Notes under the pieces: model-generated | The model's input: only the letters and a program-made list of their open reading frames with translations | Told to the model about the DNA's origin: nothing | Databases searched by the model: none | Program-made: the position numbers and the translations under genes | Shown: positions 22,816 through 34,785 of the stretch, piece by piece | Numbering within the stretch: the first letter of the stretch is position 1 | Layout: each line of letters starts with the position of its first letter | Assembly (NCBI GenBank): GCA_029204225.1 | Contig: CM055106.1 | Span: forward strand, 16,306,022 to 16,370,021 | Source: Diphasiastrum complanatum | Taxonomy: Eukaryota; Streptophyta; Lycopodiopsida; Lycopodiales; Lycopodiaceae | Direction of reading: 5' to 3' | DNA length: 64,000 bases

Positions 22816-23155
22816 TGGGCTTTACATTACTGGGGCGCCGAAGAGCCCACAGACTCATCGTCCCGGTCAGGTGCATTATTCTATCGCTCTGCCTCCTGGC
22901 TAGCCCGACGACGAAGGACCCTTTCCTGGACCATGGCCAGCTGTTCTGCGGTGAAGTTAATTCCAATCCGTTGTGTTTCCTCGCCCTCGCCAGCTGGGGT
23001 AGGGGGGGGCAGGTCCGAGAGTCACAGGGCATGTGATGCAGCTCTGGTAGTTGCGCCATTATCCCTCGCTGGCTCTTGTGAAATTCTGCTTCTTGCTTCC
23101 GATGTCGTTCGTTGTGCCGGTGGACATCTTCCAGGAGCTTCTCTCTCTCACACAA
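22816..23155 (-). pseudogene. frameshifted coiled-coil-like protein fragment, family unknown
   Basis: Minus-strand frame begins CEREKLLEDVHRHNERHRKQ and EAEFHKSQRGIMAQLPELHH, charged and helix-prone. After a G-rich run (22,999-23,011) another frame gives INFTAEQLAMVQERVLRRRA and, past a stop, NAPDRDDESVGSSAPQ ending at a stop. Both parts look like former coding sequence, perhaps the C-terminus of a transposon-encoded protein, but I recognise no family. GC content is clearly higher than in flanking DNA. Confidence 0.4.
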
Positions 23156-23296
23156 AAAAGATTGTCAAGCCAAATCCCACGATGGAAATAAATTGTGAAA
23201 AACAAAAAAAGAAACCTATATTGCAAGCGAACAAGTGCAAGGCAAACACTCACGTCAGTTGGTGTGCGCCCTGCCATCTCCCACTGGATTCTTCCA

Positions 23297-23304
<8 letters not shown>

Positions 23305-23329
<25 letters not shown>

Positions 23330-23350
23330 CCTAAACCAAATCTGCCTCTC

Positions 23351-23390
<40 letters not shown>
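23305..23390. repeat. two (CT)n tracts
   Basis: CT runs at 23,305-23,329 and 23,355-23,390 separated by 25 bp of C/T-rich sequence. Confidence 0.95.
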
Positions 23391-23393
<3 letters not shown>

Positions 23394-23439
23394 CCCTCCC
23401 TAAACATCTCTCTCTCGTTTTCTTTTTTCAAGTATGCGT

Positions 23440-23640
23440 CTGGGTCCTGGACGCATTCTGGGACCCGGACGCATCGCGTCCGGATGCTGGACGTGCCAGC
23501 TGGACGGGTCCAGCGTCTCAATTTTTTTTTTTTAACAAAACAGGACGCGTCCGACCCCGCATCCGGGGGTCGGACGCGTCCGGGTCCGGGCGTCGGACGC
23601 GGACACCAAAAGGCTGCGTCTGGCCCGGACCCTCATGTCT
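23440..23640. repeat. GC-rich array of GGACGCGTCC-type palindromic motifs
   Basis: About 200 bp with many copies of GGACGC, GCGTCC and CCGGACGC in both orientations, e.g. GGACGCGTCC near 23,543 and again near 23,571, broken by a T tract (23,521-23,534). Density of CpG is far above the surroundings. It resembles the subterminal motif arrays of CACTA-type transposons, but no terminal repeat was found. Confidence 0.7.
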
Positions 23641-23644
23641 GGTA

Positions 23645-24414
23645 GAGGTAAAAGACAGCTTTCACTGTACTATATGGAGGCACTGAGCAATTTAAGCAAA
23701 CTATCAGCAGAAATTGGATGCGGTAGCAGAAAAGTTTGCGAAGTCTTTTAAGGATACAAAAGCTCAAGTGATGGAGAAAGTTGGAGCGTGTATTTGGTGG
23801 CAATATAACCTCGAATGGGTTTGAATCAGCCTGGTTCAAGCAGGAAACAAAACGTAGGACATTTTTTTGTTTCAAATATTCTTTTGAAAGATCTGATTCA
23901 TTTTAGATATAATCTTCATTGAATCATTGTGCAAATCTCTCCTATATCTGATCTAGGCCGATACGAACATGTATTTAATCCGAATAAAACCTTTATTGAA
24001 TCATTGCACAGGTGGTAGAGCTTTCCCGTGTTTGATCCTGTAAATTATCCTAGTGTTCAAGGGCTTGTTTATGGGTGTTTGATGGCCTATTTATAGTGTT
24101 AGTAGAGGGCCCTAATTAGGGCTAGATGTGTAAGTGTCACTCTTGACATGTCTTGTTATCAAATGCCTTTCACCTTGTTTCAAACCAAATTTGAAGAACT
24201 AATGTGAGCATAAGTTCCTGATGTGATTCAATGGTTCAACTAGTACCATATTTTAACTAGTACCTAATGTTGTGTTTCAAGACAATCTTGAAGAGCTCTT
24301 CAGATTTCAATCTTCTTAAGTTATGACTTACAACACTGAGCATTGGAAGTGAATGAGCACTCACATTTATGATTTAGAAGTCAACAATCAGGAGATAGGT
24401 CCCAAATATATATA
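23645..24414. other. unassigned DNA left of the MITE
   Basis: No domain-bearing frame. Nothing recognised. Confidence 0.5.
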
Positions 24415-24422
24415 GTTTACAC

Positions 24423-24722
24423 CATAGTTGCAGTGAATCGCGATTCTGGGGGTATAGCGATTCGCTGCCCAGAATAGCCAAAAAAAAAATATTTTTCAGA
24501 GAATTTTTTGGACCTGAAATGAACATTTTCAGGTTCATTTCAGGTCCAAAAGTTTTTCTGAAACTACTGAAATCAGACCTGAAATTACTGTAATCGTAAT
24601 TGTCGGTTTTTCCCCTCTCTACTGATACTCATATTGCCTGGGTTTAAAAAAAAAAAAACAACGATTCTGAGTGATTCTGGGTTTTTTTGGACTGCGATTC
24701 TAGAATTGCGAGTGCAACTATG
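24423..24722. mobile_element. hAT-type MITE, 300 bp
   Basis: Terminal inverted repeats: CATAGTTGCAGTGAATCGCG at the left and, reversed at the right, CATAGTTGCACTCGCAATTC. The flanking 8-bp duplication GTTTACAC is perfect (24,415-24,422 and 24,723-24,730), the length characteristic of hAT transposition. There is no transposase. The centre holds a strong inverted repeat, GGACCTGAAATGAAC against GTTCATTTCAGGTCC (about 24,509-24,550). Confidence 0.92.
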
Positions 24723-24730
24723 GTTTACAC

Positions 24731-25986
24731 TGTACAGAGGCGTACTTGTACCATAAGCCCTAAATTAACACCTGTTTTTGCTATTATAGAGGGCCATGAT
24801 AAAACCAACGAAAAAAAACCCCATATAAAATGGTATGATTGTTTGAATCTGGCTGGGCTGATTCTTTCTTGATTCAAAAACACAAATTGGCTGATTCAAT
24901 CTGCCTTTGGAAACTATGTTTTTTGGAACAAAGGACGGTAGTAATCTTCAAATTGACTTAGAAAAGTGAGTGGCTGTATTGATTCTGCACAGTAATCAAA
25001 GAGTATAAAGTCTGGAAGGGAGAGACCTAGTGAGATTGTGTGAGCCTGCTATCACGGAGTTTCAAACAGTTTGAACCATTTTCTAAGTCCAATCTACCGA
25101 GTCGAATGTCAGTTTAGTCCTTTTTATGGATACCACATCTGACTGCAAGTGATGGAAACATACAATCTGTGGTATCATTGTAGCTAACTTGTTGGAATTT
25201 GAGCAATCCACTCCAGGTTGTCATGTGGCAATTCAGCTCACAACAGATAGAAATACAAGACATACCATTTTTTGAGATAGATTATGCATGATTCTAGGAA
25301 GTCGAGATTGTAAAAGATCGGGCTCGTAGGCAGTTTGCACCTAACAGCAGCAAGCAGCTGAATCTGCTTAGAATAATATCAATAGGTCACATTCAGTAGG
25401 TAATAGACAGACTCATAGAAATTTGGTATGAGCTAGAAGGTAGATAATTTACGGTAGCCATGTCCTTTGTATCATTTTGGTATTTGAATGTATGCTAAGA
25501 GCTTGGGCTCTTGGCGTATAGTGTTTTTCTTGTTATGTTCTGATGGCAAGAAGATGCATTGATCTTCTGTTTGGTACGATCGTACCCACACCTTTATGCC
25601 GGTGGTGAACTGTTCTGGAGGGTTTAGTGTCTGTTCATGCCCTTGAAATTCCAGAACTTACAATGCCTTCTTGCAATCACTGGTCTCATTTCTCATTGTA
25701 ATTGTCATTACAATCAAATCACTTGAAGAAAGTACAACCCTTGAGCACTGTTTTCTTGAATGAGAATTGATATGCTTTTATGTCTTAACTAATGCCATAT
25801 TAATGAGTCTCCAGCAATCTGAAGAATTTTTAAGGGTAGGGGAAATTTTCAATCTTCAAGCATTATGAAAGCATCTGTTAGACTTAATTGTCTAGCTTGT
25901 CTAATGTCAACTTATCACAAAAGTTTTCGAAAGTGGAGTTGTGGGGAATGTTCAATAATGGCAACTCTTGGTTGGATAGCTAGCAG
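24731..25986. other. DNA between MITE and the C2orf69-like gene; first exon not found
   Basis: The 5' part of the C2orf69-like gene should lie in or beyond this stretch, but I see no frame ending in a convincing donor site that would join to 25,987. No other features. Confidence 0.4.
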
Positions 25987-27087
25987 GTACCAAAAAGAAA
26001 TGCTATATTTTTTGTTGGAGATCGTGTTCAAGAAACTCATAATGCTGTCATTAAACGACTTTCTCAACTGGAGAATATTGCAGCAATCATGGTCTCAAAG
26101 CTGGGACCACATGTAAATGTGTGGGTGGTAGAACCTTCTCGCTACAGGGGCTCTTTTGCTTGCTATGATAATTTTCTACCCTGCATGACCTCTCTTGGAG
26201 AGCCAACTAGTTACAAGCCACAAGGATTTCCAGCAGCTACTGCCTGCCTATCACTTCTTGCGAGCTGTATCAAGGAGGTCAGTAATTTATAGGTTAAGGA
26301 CTTCCCGTTTTTTTATCACACCATGTGTTTCTCATCATTTGACTATGTGCATCTGAAGGTGACAAGGCATTTGACAAAGGATGCCCGGCAGAAAAAAATG
26401 GTTAACACTAGCGAGAGTGGAGATGATGCAACAATGATGAGAGTTGGAGAGTTTCCAGAAACTACACTCTTTGGCTTTAGCAAGGGTGGTGTAGTCTTGA
26501 ATCAGCTCCTTTCAGAGCTGATTGTGGAAGATCCTAGTAAAGAAACAGCAAGAAAACCTTATGATGGAACAATGCTGCGAAGTCAAATAAGAACTTCAAA
26601 TTCTAGAGCTGGGAATCATGAAGATACTGCAGACTCTGCAGCAAAATTCCCCTTCACAGAAAATTCCACTGGTACTTCATGTTATTCTGAGGATGGTTCG
26701 AGTGATTGTATACCAGAGAGTCATTTGATACCTACTTCCATTAAGGGGTTTTTGGGAAGCATAGATCAAATCCATTTTGTTGATGTAGGACTTAACAGGC
26801 AAGGTGCTTACATAACTGATCCTTATATTCTAGACGGTGTTGCAAAGGTTGCCAAATCTAGGCAAGCTGGCATATCGTTAACTGTACATGGGACGCCCAG
26901 GCAGTGGAACGATCTCAATAGACCTTGGATCCTGGCTGAAAAAGATAAATTCATTACAGGATTGCAGGCTGCTGCCAAAAAAAATGGAGATGAAAAACTT
27001 CAGGTTTTTGAGAGGCTATATTTTCCTGAAAGGTCCATTAGTCTGCAAATGCATTTTGAAATTATGGAGGCTTTGATTGTCAACTGA
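25987..27087 (+). CDS. C2orf69/UPF0565 family protein (alpha/beta-hydrolase-like), 5' exon missing
   Basis: Two exons are clear: 25,987-26,277 and 26,359-27,087, joined in phase 0 across an 81-bp GT-AG intron; an acceptor TAGCTAGCAG precedes 25,987. Exon one reads VPKRNAIFFVGDRVQ..., NIAAIMVSKLGPHVNVWVVE and CYDNF; exon two has GFSKGGVVLNQLL (nucleophile-elbow Ser codon 26,479-26,481), HFVDVGLNRQGAYITD and HGTPRQWNDLNRPW, all landmarks of C2orf69 homologues. The visible 339 residues plus a short first exon would fit the usual size. In humans the protein is mitochondrial and linked to energy metabolism; a similar site in plants is inference. The reading frame is intact, so the gene is probably functional. 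Confidence 0.9.
26278..26358 (+). other. 81-bp intron of the C2orf69-like gene
   Basis: Starts GTCAGT and ends TGAAG; removal keeps the frame between CIKE and VTRHL. It contains an in-frame stop, confirming it is not coding. Confidence 0.85.
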
Positions 27088-28120
27088 AGGAACTTAGTGA
27101 TGTATTTAGTGTTCAAATTGTATATTTTCAGGTACAAAAATGGGTTTAAGTTTTTCTGAAGGGGGTTGTAAAACCACTTTTTATACTGCAAAAGCTTTTG
27201 TTTTCATGCAACTTGCTCGGTATGTTTTGTCTTCCTTGTGATGTACCTGAACAATCCTGATAAAGTTTGTGTTGCATCCAGTTTTACTCCTCATCAATTA
27301 TGAATGTGTCAGCTTGCTCAAATATCTCCTTCGTATCCCCGTGGTTCTTGAGGGGGGCTCAAAATGCAACAATCATTGCAATGAAATTTCTGAACATCTT
27401 TATCTTCTTCTTGATCTTTGAAATCAAAATGCCATCCTCGAGTTCTTGGAAACAATAGTTCACCCTTGAGATAGAAGTATTCCTGACCTGTCCCTTTTGT
27501 CTATTGGCTGCATGTAAATGCCATCGTGTGCTGTTGTTTTTCCATACAGGCAACATTCAAAAGTGCTTTTGAAAGCCATCAGTGAGCTCTATAGGATTCT
27601 AGTTGCTGTTAAAAGTTTGACTGGGTCATAAATTTTAAGAGACTAATCTTGACGATTAATAGCCAAATCTGATCAGAACCTCGCTAGTATTGGCAAAGTT
27701 TAGTTTCTATTTTGTCCAGATTTTGGATGTATAGCTGAAGTCAAAGCAAAAGTAGTCATATGCAGTTCATATGGAAAAGAAGAAGTTATCCTATCAAGAA
27801 AACAATGAAGATAAAGGTTATGTGATTTAGATAATTGATAACCTTTTTCAATTCATGTCAACAACAGTAGAACCTTAGGACTAAATGTCTCAAATGATTG
27901 TTTTTCAGTTTAATAACCCAAAACTAGCAATCTGGTGGACTTGAAGCCCCTATTTAGGCCCAGAATAATTTCTGGTGAGCCAATAGGAGGTTCAATTTTG
28001 TAACTTAATCAGGCAAGTCAATAGGAGTTTCAACTAGGTAATCCAGTTAGGTCTAAATTTACCATTTGAATTAAATGAGAAAGATCTTTAGTAGGTTCAA
28101 AGAGAGGTCCTATTCAGGTC
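27088..28120. other. 3' flank of the C2orf69-like gene
   Basis: Downstream untranslated and intergenic sequence; no clear polyadenylation site or further exon could be fixed. Confidence 0.4.
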
Positions 28121-28139
28121 CTTGATTAGACTCCTTGGC

Positions 28140-28760
28140 AATGACATATGTATGAAAGCTGCAGTGGCCATATGTTTGTGCATGTGTCCTGCACCTACTC
28201 TTACATGTTGATAAAGTGAGTAGGGCAACAATTGGTTTGTCATGTTCATGATAGAGTTGATGGTTTTAGACTTTGGGTTTGGACGCCATAAAGAGTTGAA
28301 GATTAGAAGCTTGCAGCACAACAACTCACATCACGAATCGATGTCCTATGAAATCAGTGGAAAGTAAGACACTTCATCGTGTCTGGTGTTGGTTATGCTA
28401 GTTGTCGTCATGACTGAGTAATCCCTTCTCCTCCAAAGCTGTTATAGACATTCATCACCTTGGTTTTTGTGCAAATGTATGAAAGCTAGGTGGACATGTT
28501 TTTATATGAGATTTGAGCCTACTCCTGGGTGTTGATGAAGTGATCAGTATAGGTACTCCATGAAATTAGGCAATTGACTTCGCTCTTTAGTGTTCACTTT
28601 TATTAATAGGACTAGTGCGTTGGTCTTTGCACAAACCCAAGAAAGCTATTGCGGATATATGTTTGTGCATGTGACCTGAACCTACTCTTTGGGCCCAATT
28701 GAGTGGGTAGGATGTCATAACAATTAGTTTAGGTATCTATGAAGTTGATGGTTCTTGAAG
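28140..28760. repeat. three diverged repeats of a ~110-bp unit
   Basis: Copies start near 28,147, 28,475 and 28,633 and share 'gaaagct', 'atatgtttgtgcatgtg', 'cctactc' and 'gttgatgaagtg'-type blocks, at irregular spacing. They look like old tandem or dispersed duplications of non-coding DNA. Confidence 0.55.
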
Positions 28761-30370
28761 TAGAAGATTAAACATCTCTTTTGTTATGTCCAGTGTTATC
28801 TTATACTTTGATATATTTTTTCGTTGTATTAGTGGAGATGTAGTTTTTGTTTGACTGTTGTAGTACCTATCACGCAGGATTTCATTCTCAAGGAAATAGT
28901 AATTTCCCTTGCGAAGCTAGCTTATTTATACAACTTCCTTAATCCAGTTTCTAAGTAACATTAAGTATCTACCAAACAAGATTAGTTAGGGGAGGCTTTT
29001 TGTACTTTTCCCTCTCTCAGCTATCTTAAGAGTACAAGAAAGTAGCAAAATCAACAAACTAGAAAAGATGAACAAATGGAAAAGCATAAAAAGAGAGAAG
29101 AGAGAGAGGTGCAAGGATGTTTGGGTCACAAACATGCATAGTCTCCCTTGTTTAAACATAAAAAGTGAGTACATGAGATGCTCTTTTATTTTTGGGAAAG
29201 AACTTGTCCCTTGTCTTTGATTGATTACTTCTAAATGGCAAGGATTTTAATCGAAGTCTTTCATTTGAAATCCGAGGGTTCTAATTTAGAAGGGTGTCCT
29301 TCAGATGATTCATGTGAGTTTATCTTAAAGTGATAACGACCTTCACATGATACATGATTTCCTCTAAATTTAGAATCTTAGCTAGGCTTGAATTTAGGGC
29401 CTTAACATTATTTTATTTTAAATTAATATCCCAAGTTTCTTTTATTCCTAGTCTACAAGTTCTATAAACTTGATGATCGTGCTCATTGTGTTGGGCTTAT
29501 ACATGCAAGATGCTAGTGCCCTTGCACTTATTAAATTTAGTTGTACAATACTTTATGGCGAGACCCACCAAGTGCCCAACCATATCTATCTCCTTCTATA
29601 TAGGTGACGGTCCCACGACACTTGCATGGCATTGGTTGTGGCGGAAGATTGTCGACACGCTTACATTTGTTTTGGGACTTTGACGAGTAACCTTTTTTGG
29701 TATCTTTTAGTGGTCCTAGTTTTAGGCCAAAATCATTTTTTAAGTTAATCTCCAAATTATAATGAAAAAAAATACTAAATAAATTCTTTCTAAAAATAGA
29801 TCATTACAATTTATTTTTTTTGCAAACTACATAAAATCACCCTAATAAAACATGATTTTTTTTTTCAAAGTAACAGATGATTTTTGAGAATCCAAATCTC
29901 CTAAAAATACAAAAGGGCTCAAAATATGTTTACATTTTTTTTTTAAAGTACAAATTTTTGCTAATGCCTCTCAATTTAAAACTTGACATATTTTAAACAC
30001 TCTTTTTTAGTTGAAAAGTAAGCATATCAACTTGAATTTTATGAAATTCACTACATCACTTCATTCTTATAGCTTTTACAATTTGTCAATTTGTTTACAA
30101 GGCCAAATAAATATCACATTTTTACTTTGCACAAATTATAAAAGATCAATATTTGTTTAGAGTTGTTGAGGATTCAAGAGTCTTTTTCAGAGCTGTCATT
30201 TTTGGCAAGGTTTAAAATACCAAATGCTCTCAGTATTGTACTACTCATGCTCTAGAGAAAAATAGTTACCTGTTTTTTTTTTTTTTTCTAGTGGCTTTCA
30301 GAATGGTCCTCGTCAAACAAACTATAATTGGTGTATATAGTTTTTTGTAATGTTTAAAAATTGATCTTTA
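28761..30370. other. AT-rich DNA without recognised features
   Basis: Contains several homopolymer T runs (for example near 29,814, 29,938 and 30,272). No genes. Confidence 0.5.
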
Positions 30371-30372
30371 TG

Positions 30373-31446
30373 AACTATGCAGTAAGCTAAGAGCGACGAA
30401 GCAACTAATAAAATGGCTAAAACTTTTTCTAGTAGGGAAAATGTTTGGTGTGCAATATGTGCTGGAAATCATACTATGAATGAATGTTCAACAATGAAAA
30501 GACAAATGACAGACACCTATTGTCATCTGTGCAATTCAACCGAACATGAGACGTCTTTTTGTTCGTTCAATCCACGAGTCATTTAGCAAAGATATTCCAA
30601 GTTTCAACACCAAGAAAATTCTAGATGGAAAGCACCAGATGGAAAGGTCCATGGACTTGGATTTCCACAACCATTAGCTTTATCTACCCCTCCAGATGAA
30701 CAGGCTCCTCAAGCGAATATGATGGAACCAGAACCTTCAGATGGTCATGAACAATGGAATTATTATATAGATCAAAACATTGGTCCATGATATCGACTAA
30801 TCCGATTCCAGATTCTATTGAAGATGAACTTATTCATGTCAGTCATGCTTTATCTTACGATGAAAATGCGGAACTCACTGATGATCAAATTCTAAATCAT
30901 ATGGATCCTACGAGGTTTAGCGTTCACAATATTCCAGATGAACCACCAGTACAATCGCCAAAAGTAGTTATACTTGAGGAAGGGAAGACCACGGGACCAA
31001 TGACGAAGAAGAAAGCTAAACAACAGTATAATATGATCCTGAAGTGGAAGAATCCTCCAAATGAAGCAATTTCGACAAAGGATCCAAAAATTATTACTCT
31101 TGAGGATATACCACCTTTATTGGATAAAGGGAAAGGGAAGATTAAAGATAATTCTTCAAGTCAGAGTTCTAGGAAGTCATCGCCTTCTCACAAGAAATCT
31201 AATCGCAAAACAAAGGTTAATCTCTTTGAATATGAGAAAGAAGATGAAGTTCATCAAGACATGCCAGATCACTTCAAACGTTATACTCTTGATGATGTTG
31301 TGATCGTGTTACCTAAAGCTCATCGTGAACCTGAAGATCAAGTGCCAGAAACACAAGAAATTTACAATGGACCAGCTAGGATGCAGCCTATGAATCTAGT
31401 CGCGAACTAGAAGAAGATGAGAAGATTGTTCAAGTTGGAGCGCAAC
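30373..31446 (+). pseudogene. gypsy gag remnant, left copy of an inverted pair
   Basis: ATG at 30,413 opens MAKTFSSRENVWCAICAGNH with two zinc knuckles, CAICAGNHTMNEC and CHLCNSTEHETSFC, ended by a stop near 30,584. It then runs on as a 218-codon frame (30,754-31,410) with ISTNPIPDSIEDELIHV, NHMDPTRFSVHNIPDEPP and a Lys/Ser-rich tail. Comparison with the inverted copy at 31,447-31,794 plus 36,555-38,265 shows that this copy has lost about 1.4 kb including the protease at the join near 30,779. Stops and deletion make it inactive. Confidence 0.75.
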
Positions 31447-31794
31447 TGTGGTCTTCCCTTCCTCCAGTATAATTGCTTTTGGTGATGGTACTAGTGGTTC
31501 ATCTGGAATATTGCGAATTCCAAACCTTGTAGGATCCGTATGATTTAGAATTTGATCATTGATGAGTTCTGTATTCTGGCATGAATAAGTTCATCTTCAA
31601 TAGGATTTGGAATCGAATTAGTCGATATCCATGCCACGTTCATCATGTTGATTAGAAATGTTATTGGTGTATCAAGGGTATGATCAATTACAAGAATATC
31701 GCTTACTTCTGACTTGTCATCCCTTTTGCACATATAACCTGCTATACAATCCACAGTTGCAAGAGCTTGATTCCAGTTAACATTATCTATTTGA
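31447..31794 (-). pseudogene. gypsy remnant, right inverted copy, segment left of the copia insertion
   Basis: Reverse complement of roughly 30,785-30,995 in its left half (shared AATATTCCAGATGAACCAC and GAGGAAGGGAAGACCAC). It then encodes VNWNQALATVDCIAGYMCKR and AWISTNSIPNPIEDELIHA on the minus strand. Strand orientation flips at about 31,446. Continues at 36,555 beyond the inserted copia element. Confidence 0.8.
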
Positions 31795-32622
31795 TGTGAA
31801 AAATGCAAAAATAAGCTTGGTAGAGGCCAAAAATCTTGCATATAGATAAACACACATGTGTGGAGCCTGTTTCCACCTGTGAAAATAGTGTACTTGTCAT
31901 GTACCATAGTCATATAGGTTGTACATATGATTTAATTCAAGTTCTAGTGGCTAAAAAGGCCAAAAACTAGTTTTCTAGATATATGACACATGGCATCAAT
32001 CTATTGATTGCATGAGTCAAATATTTTGGTTAGGTGTCATATCCCCTGTGTAGAGAACAGCTCACACGTGTGAAATAAGCTGAAGTAGGTGAATTTTGAA
32101 TTCTAGAAGATTTCCAAGTAGATCTCCATATAGAAGGAAAATGGACCAAAAGTGCTCAAAATAGAAGGTTTTGTCCAAGTGTCAGTTTTGCATGATGAAT
32201 CATCATATGACAAAGCACCTTCACACATGTGGGATCAGAGGGATGATCAGTACCACGAGCTCCCACTTATTGTATATATAGAGCCACATTTGTAATCATT
32301 GTGAGACACCAATCTTGGTTTTGGAAGCAATTTTGAGTGAATCTCTCCATTTGTCTACATTTGTTTTGATTGTTTTGAGGTTCTATCAATGTGTACTTGA
32401 TTTTCAGGTTGGATTCCGTACTCAGACAATGTTTCACACGTGTGAAACCATAAAGTACACTTACCTTCAATTAATGATTGTTCTTGTTAGGATTTTGTGT
32501 CTAGAATTGATCTAGATTGATCTTAATCTGAAGTAGATTGATAGATCAAGTAATCTGACAACCAATCCCTCTTGAGGATCAGATTAGGATCCACTCTTGG
32601 TCCTTTTTGTACTTTTTGCACA
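31795..32622 (+). repeat. 5' LTR of copia element C
   Basis: 828 bp with four CACACRTGTG-type palindromes: near 31,851, 32,063, 32,222 and 32,434. Few substitutions separate it from the right LTR. Confidence 0.95.
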
Positions 32623-34208
32623 TGGTATCAAAGCCAAGTACAAGAGGTTTTGTTGAAATTGATAGGGTTAATCCAAATCAAAGCCAAAATTAGCAGTTTT
32701 TTGGAAACTAGTCAAATTTTGGGTAGTGAGTTGGATTTGATAGATATTCTCAAAAAATTTGGACCAGAACTTGTTGTGGACTGTAGGAATTCTTTTCACA
32801 CGTGTGAGGCCGTACAACTCCGGTTTTGGCTGAGAAAATTCAAAAATTTGTACAATTTGACTCACACACCCAATTTGAGAAATTTTTAGTGCAAAATCAA
32901 GCATTTTCTATAGAGAATCTAATCCCTTGATTAGTTCTTGGATTAGATCAGCCAAAAAATCAAAATTAAAGCTTGAATTAGGAGCATTAAATGATTTTCT
33001 CTGATTTTTTGAGTGTATGTTGAAGTTAAGAGAGATTTTGCTAAAAATCATAGATTAAGGAGTGATATGCAAGGTGAGAGGTTGAAATCCATTGTACCAT
33101 CACTCTAGATTTGTTCAAGAGTGATAGGGTCAAGTTTAGAAGCATCAATTTGCTAGAAAACATCTTTGGATTTGTCCTCCAAGTGAAACCTTTGAGAGTT
33201 TCTAGTGCATATAGAGCATCTATGCAAATCTTTTGTAGAATTTGACATAGATTGGCTTCAATTGAGAGTTCTAGAAAAGAGATTGAGATCCAAGTCACAT
33301 TGTTCAATCCTACTCAATTTTTTTGAGTGATTGTAAGGTTTGAAAAGAGTCATTAAGGTGTCTATGGCAAATGTGTAGAGAGAGATCCAATTTTCTAAGA
33401 GTTCCTTCCTTTGTAGAGGGCAAGATCTAGAAGCTCATTATGTGTTGTTATTGGTGAAAAATTTGTCTTCTCCTATGTGATCAAATCTTTCTAAGTGGTA
33501 TTAGCTCTTTGAAGCACAATATCTTAGTGAGAAAAATCACAACTTTTGATTTTGAATTTCATTGCAAGTCTTAAAAGGTAGAGTAATTGGTGGAATCCAA
33601 TAGCAGTCATTGAATTCAATTTGTTGAGCAAAAATTGACATAGTATGTATGAAACTCAAATTAGTTCTATTCAACTTTCTTTGTGAGAGTGCGAGGGCCA
33701 ATTTGTGATCCCAGATGTCTAGAATGAGGAGGAGTCCATATTTGAGTATTCATGCATGGTTGAGATCTTTGTGAATCTCTAGTTGTCTAAATTTTTAAGC
33801 TTTGTGAAAAATTGGTGGTATAGTTTGTTTTCAAATCAAATCAAATTCATTCTAAATCTCAAGAGTGAGATTATTTGGGTCAAGAGTGAGTCCAAAATGA
33901 ATGATTAAGTTTGATTTTCATGTGTTTGAAACAAAACCCATCTTTTGTTCAAGAATCTCAAGTGTTGAGAGAACTAGTCAAGTGAAAAGGAAAATCTAGG
34001 TGTCAAATATTTTCATATTCATTTCAATTTTCAAAAGAAAGAGTCATTGGTATTTAATAGGAGATTGGATCTGATTTCTTTTGTGATTTGATTCAAAGAT
34101 TGTGTGCTTTTGTCTTAGTGATCAAAGCAAAGTTTCCAAGTGACTAGGCATTACTGTGAAGATTGATCCTTAGGTTTGTGAGCTAGATCTTTTGTAGATC
34201 CTTCTAGA
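32623..34208 (+). other. leader and degenerate 5' interior of element C
   Basis: Primer site at 32,623-32,635, another TTTTCACACGTGTGAGGCC palindrome near 32,793, then 1.4 kb in which the gag start expected from relatives is not readable. No continuous coding. Confidence 0.5.
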
Positions 34209-34560
34209 TTGTTGAAGATGTTCAAATCTAGTCTCTTGAAAGTCACAAATTACATTTGTAGAATAATATCACAGGTTTTTATTCACATGACATCAATAGG
34301 TGGCATCCTATTGAAGAAAAGAAAGAATCCTGAGTGCAACCTTTGTGGCAAGGGAGGATATTTTTTCTCAAGATGCTACAAAAAGAAGACCAGTCCATCC
34401 AAGGAGAACCAAAGCAAGGGGGACGAGGTGAAGGATGGAGCTTTAAGTTCAAAATGAAAATACAAGGAGGACAAGTCCAAGGAAAGGTGTTTCCTTTGTG
34501 GAAAGGTGAATGAGGCTCACAAGGACTTGCAAGATTTGTCTTCAAGAGTCCATCACAACA
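34209..34560 (+). pseudogene. gag zinc-knuckle region of element C
   Basis: Frame with ECNLCGKGGYFFSRCYKKKT, a C-x2-C-x4-Y-x4-C knuckle (His replaced by Tyr), then a Lys/Ser-rich linker, a stop, and a second knuckle-like CFLCGKVN. The layout (knuckle, Lys-rich linker) mirrors the intact gag at 44,009. The substitution and stop suggest loss of function. Confidence 0.65.
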
Positions 34561-34785
34561 CATGTCAAATCTTTTGAAATTTTTCATTTGGAAGTGCATT
34601 GTTTGGTTCAAGATGCAAAGATAGATGTCACTTTCATAAAAGTAACTTGGATTTATTTTATGTCCTTGGAAAGTATTTTGCTTGGAACTTTGGACAAGTT
34701 TAAACTTATTGTTATGATCTAAGACAAATCAATCAAGGATAAGAAGCAGCAATCACAAAATGAAAATAGTTTCATTTATGCTATC

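Noticed and set aside
32267-32470. Repeated short frames near 32,267 and 36,170 as paralogous genes
   Set aside because: They lie in the paired LTRs of element C and have no features of a protein family.
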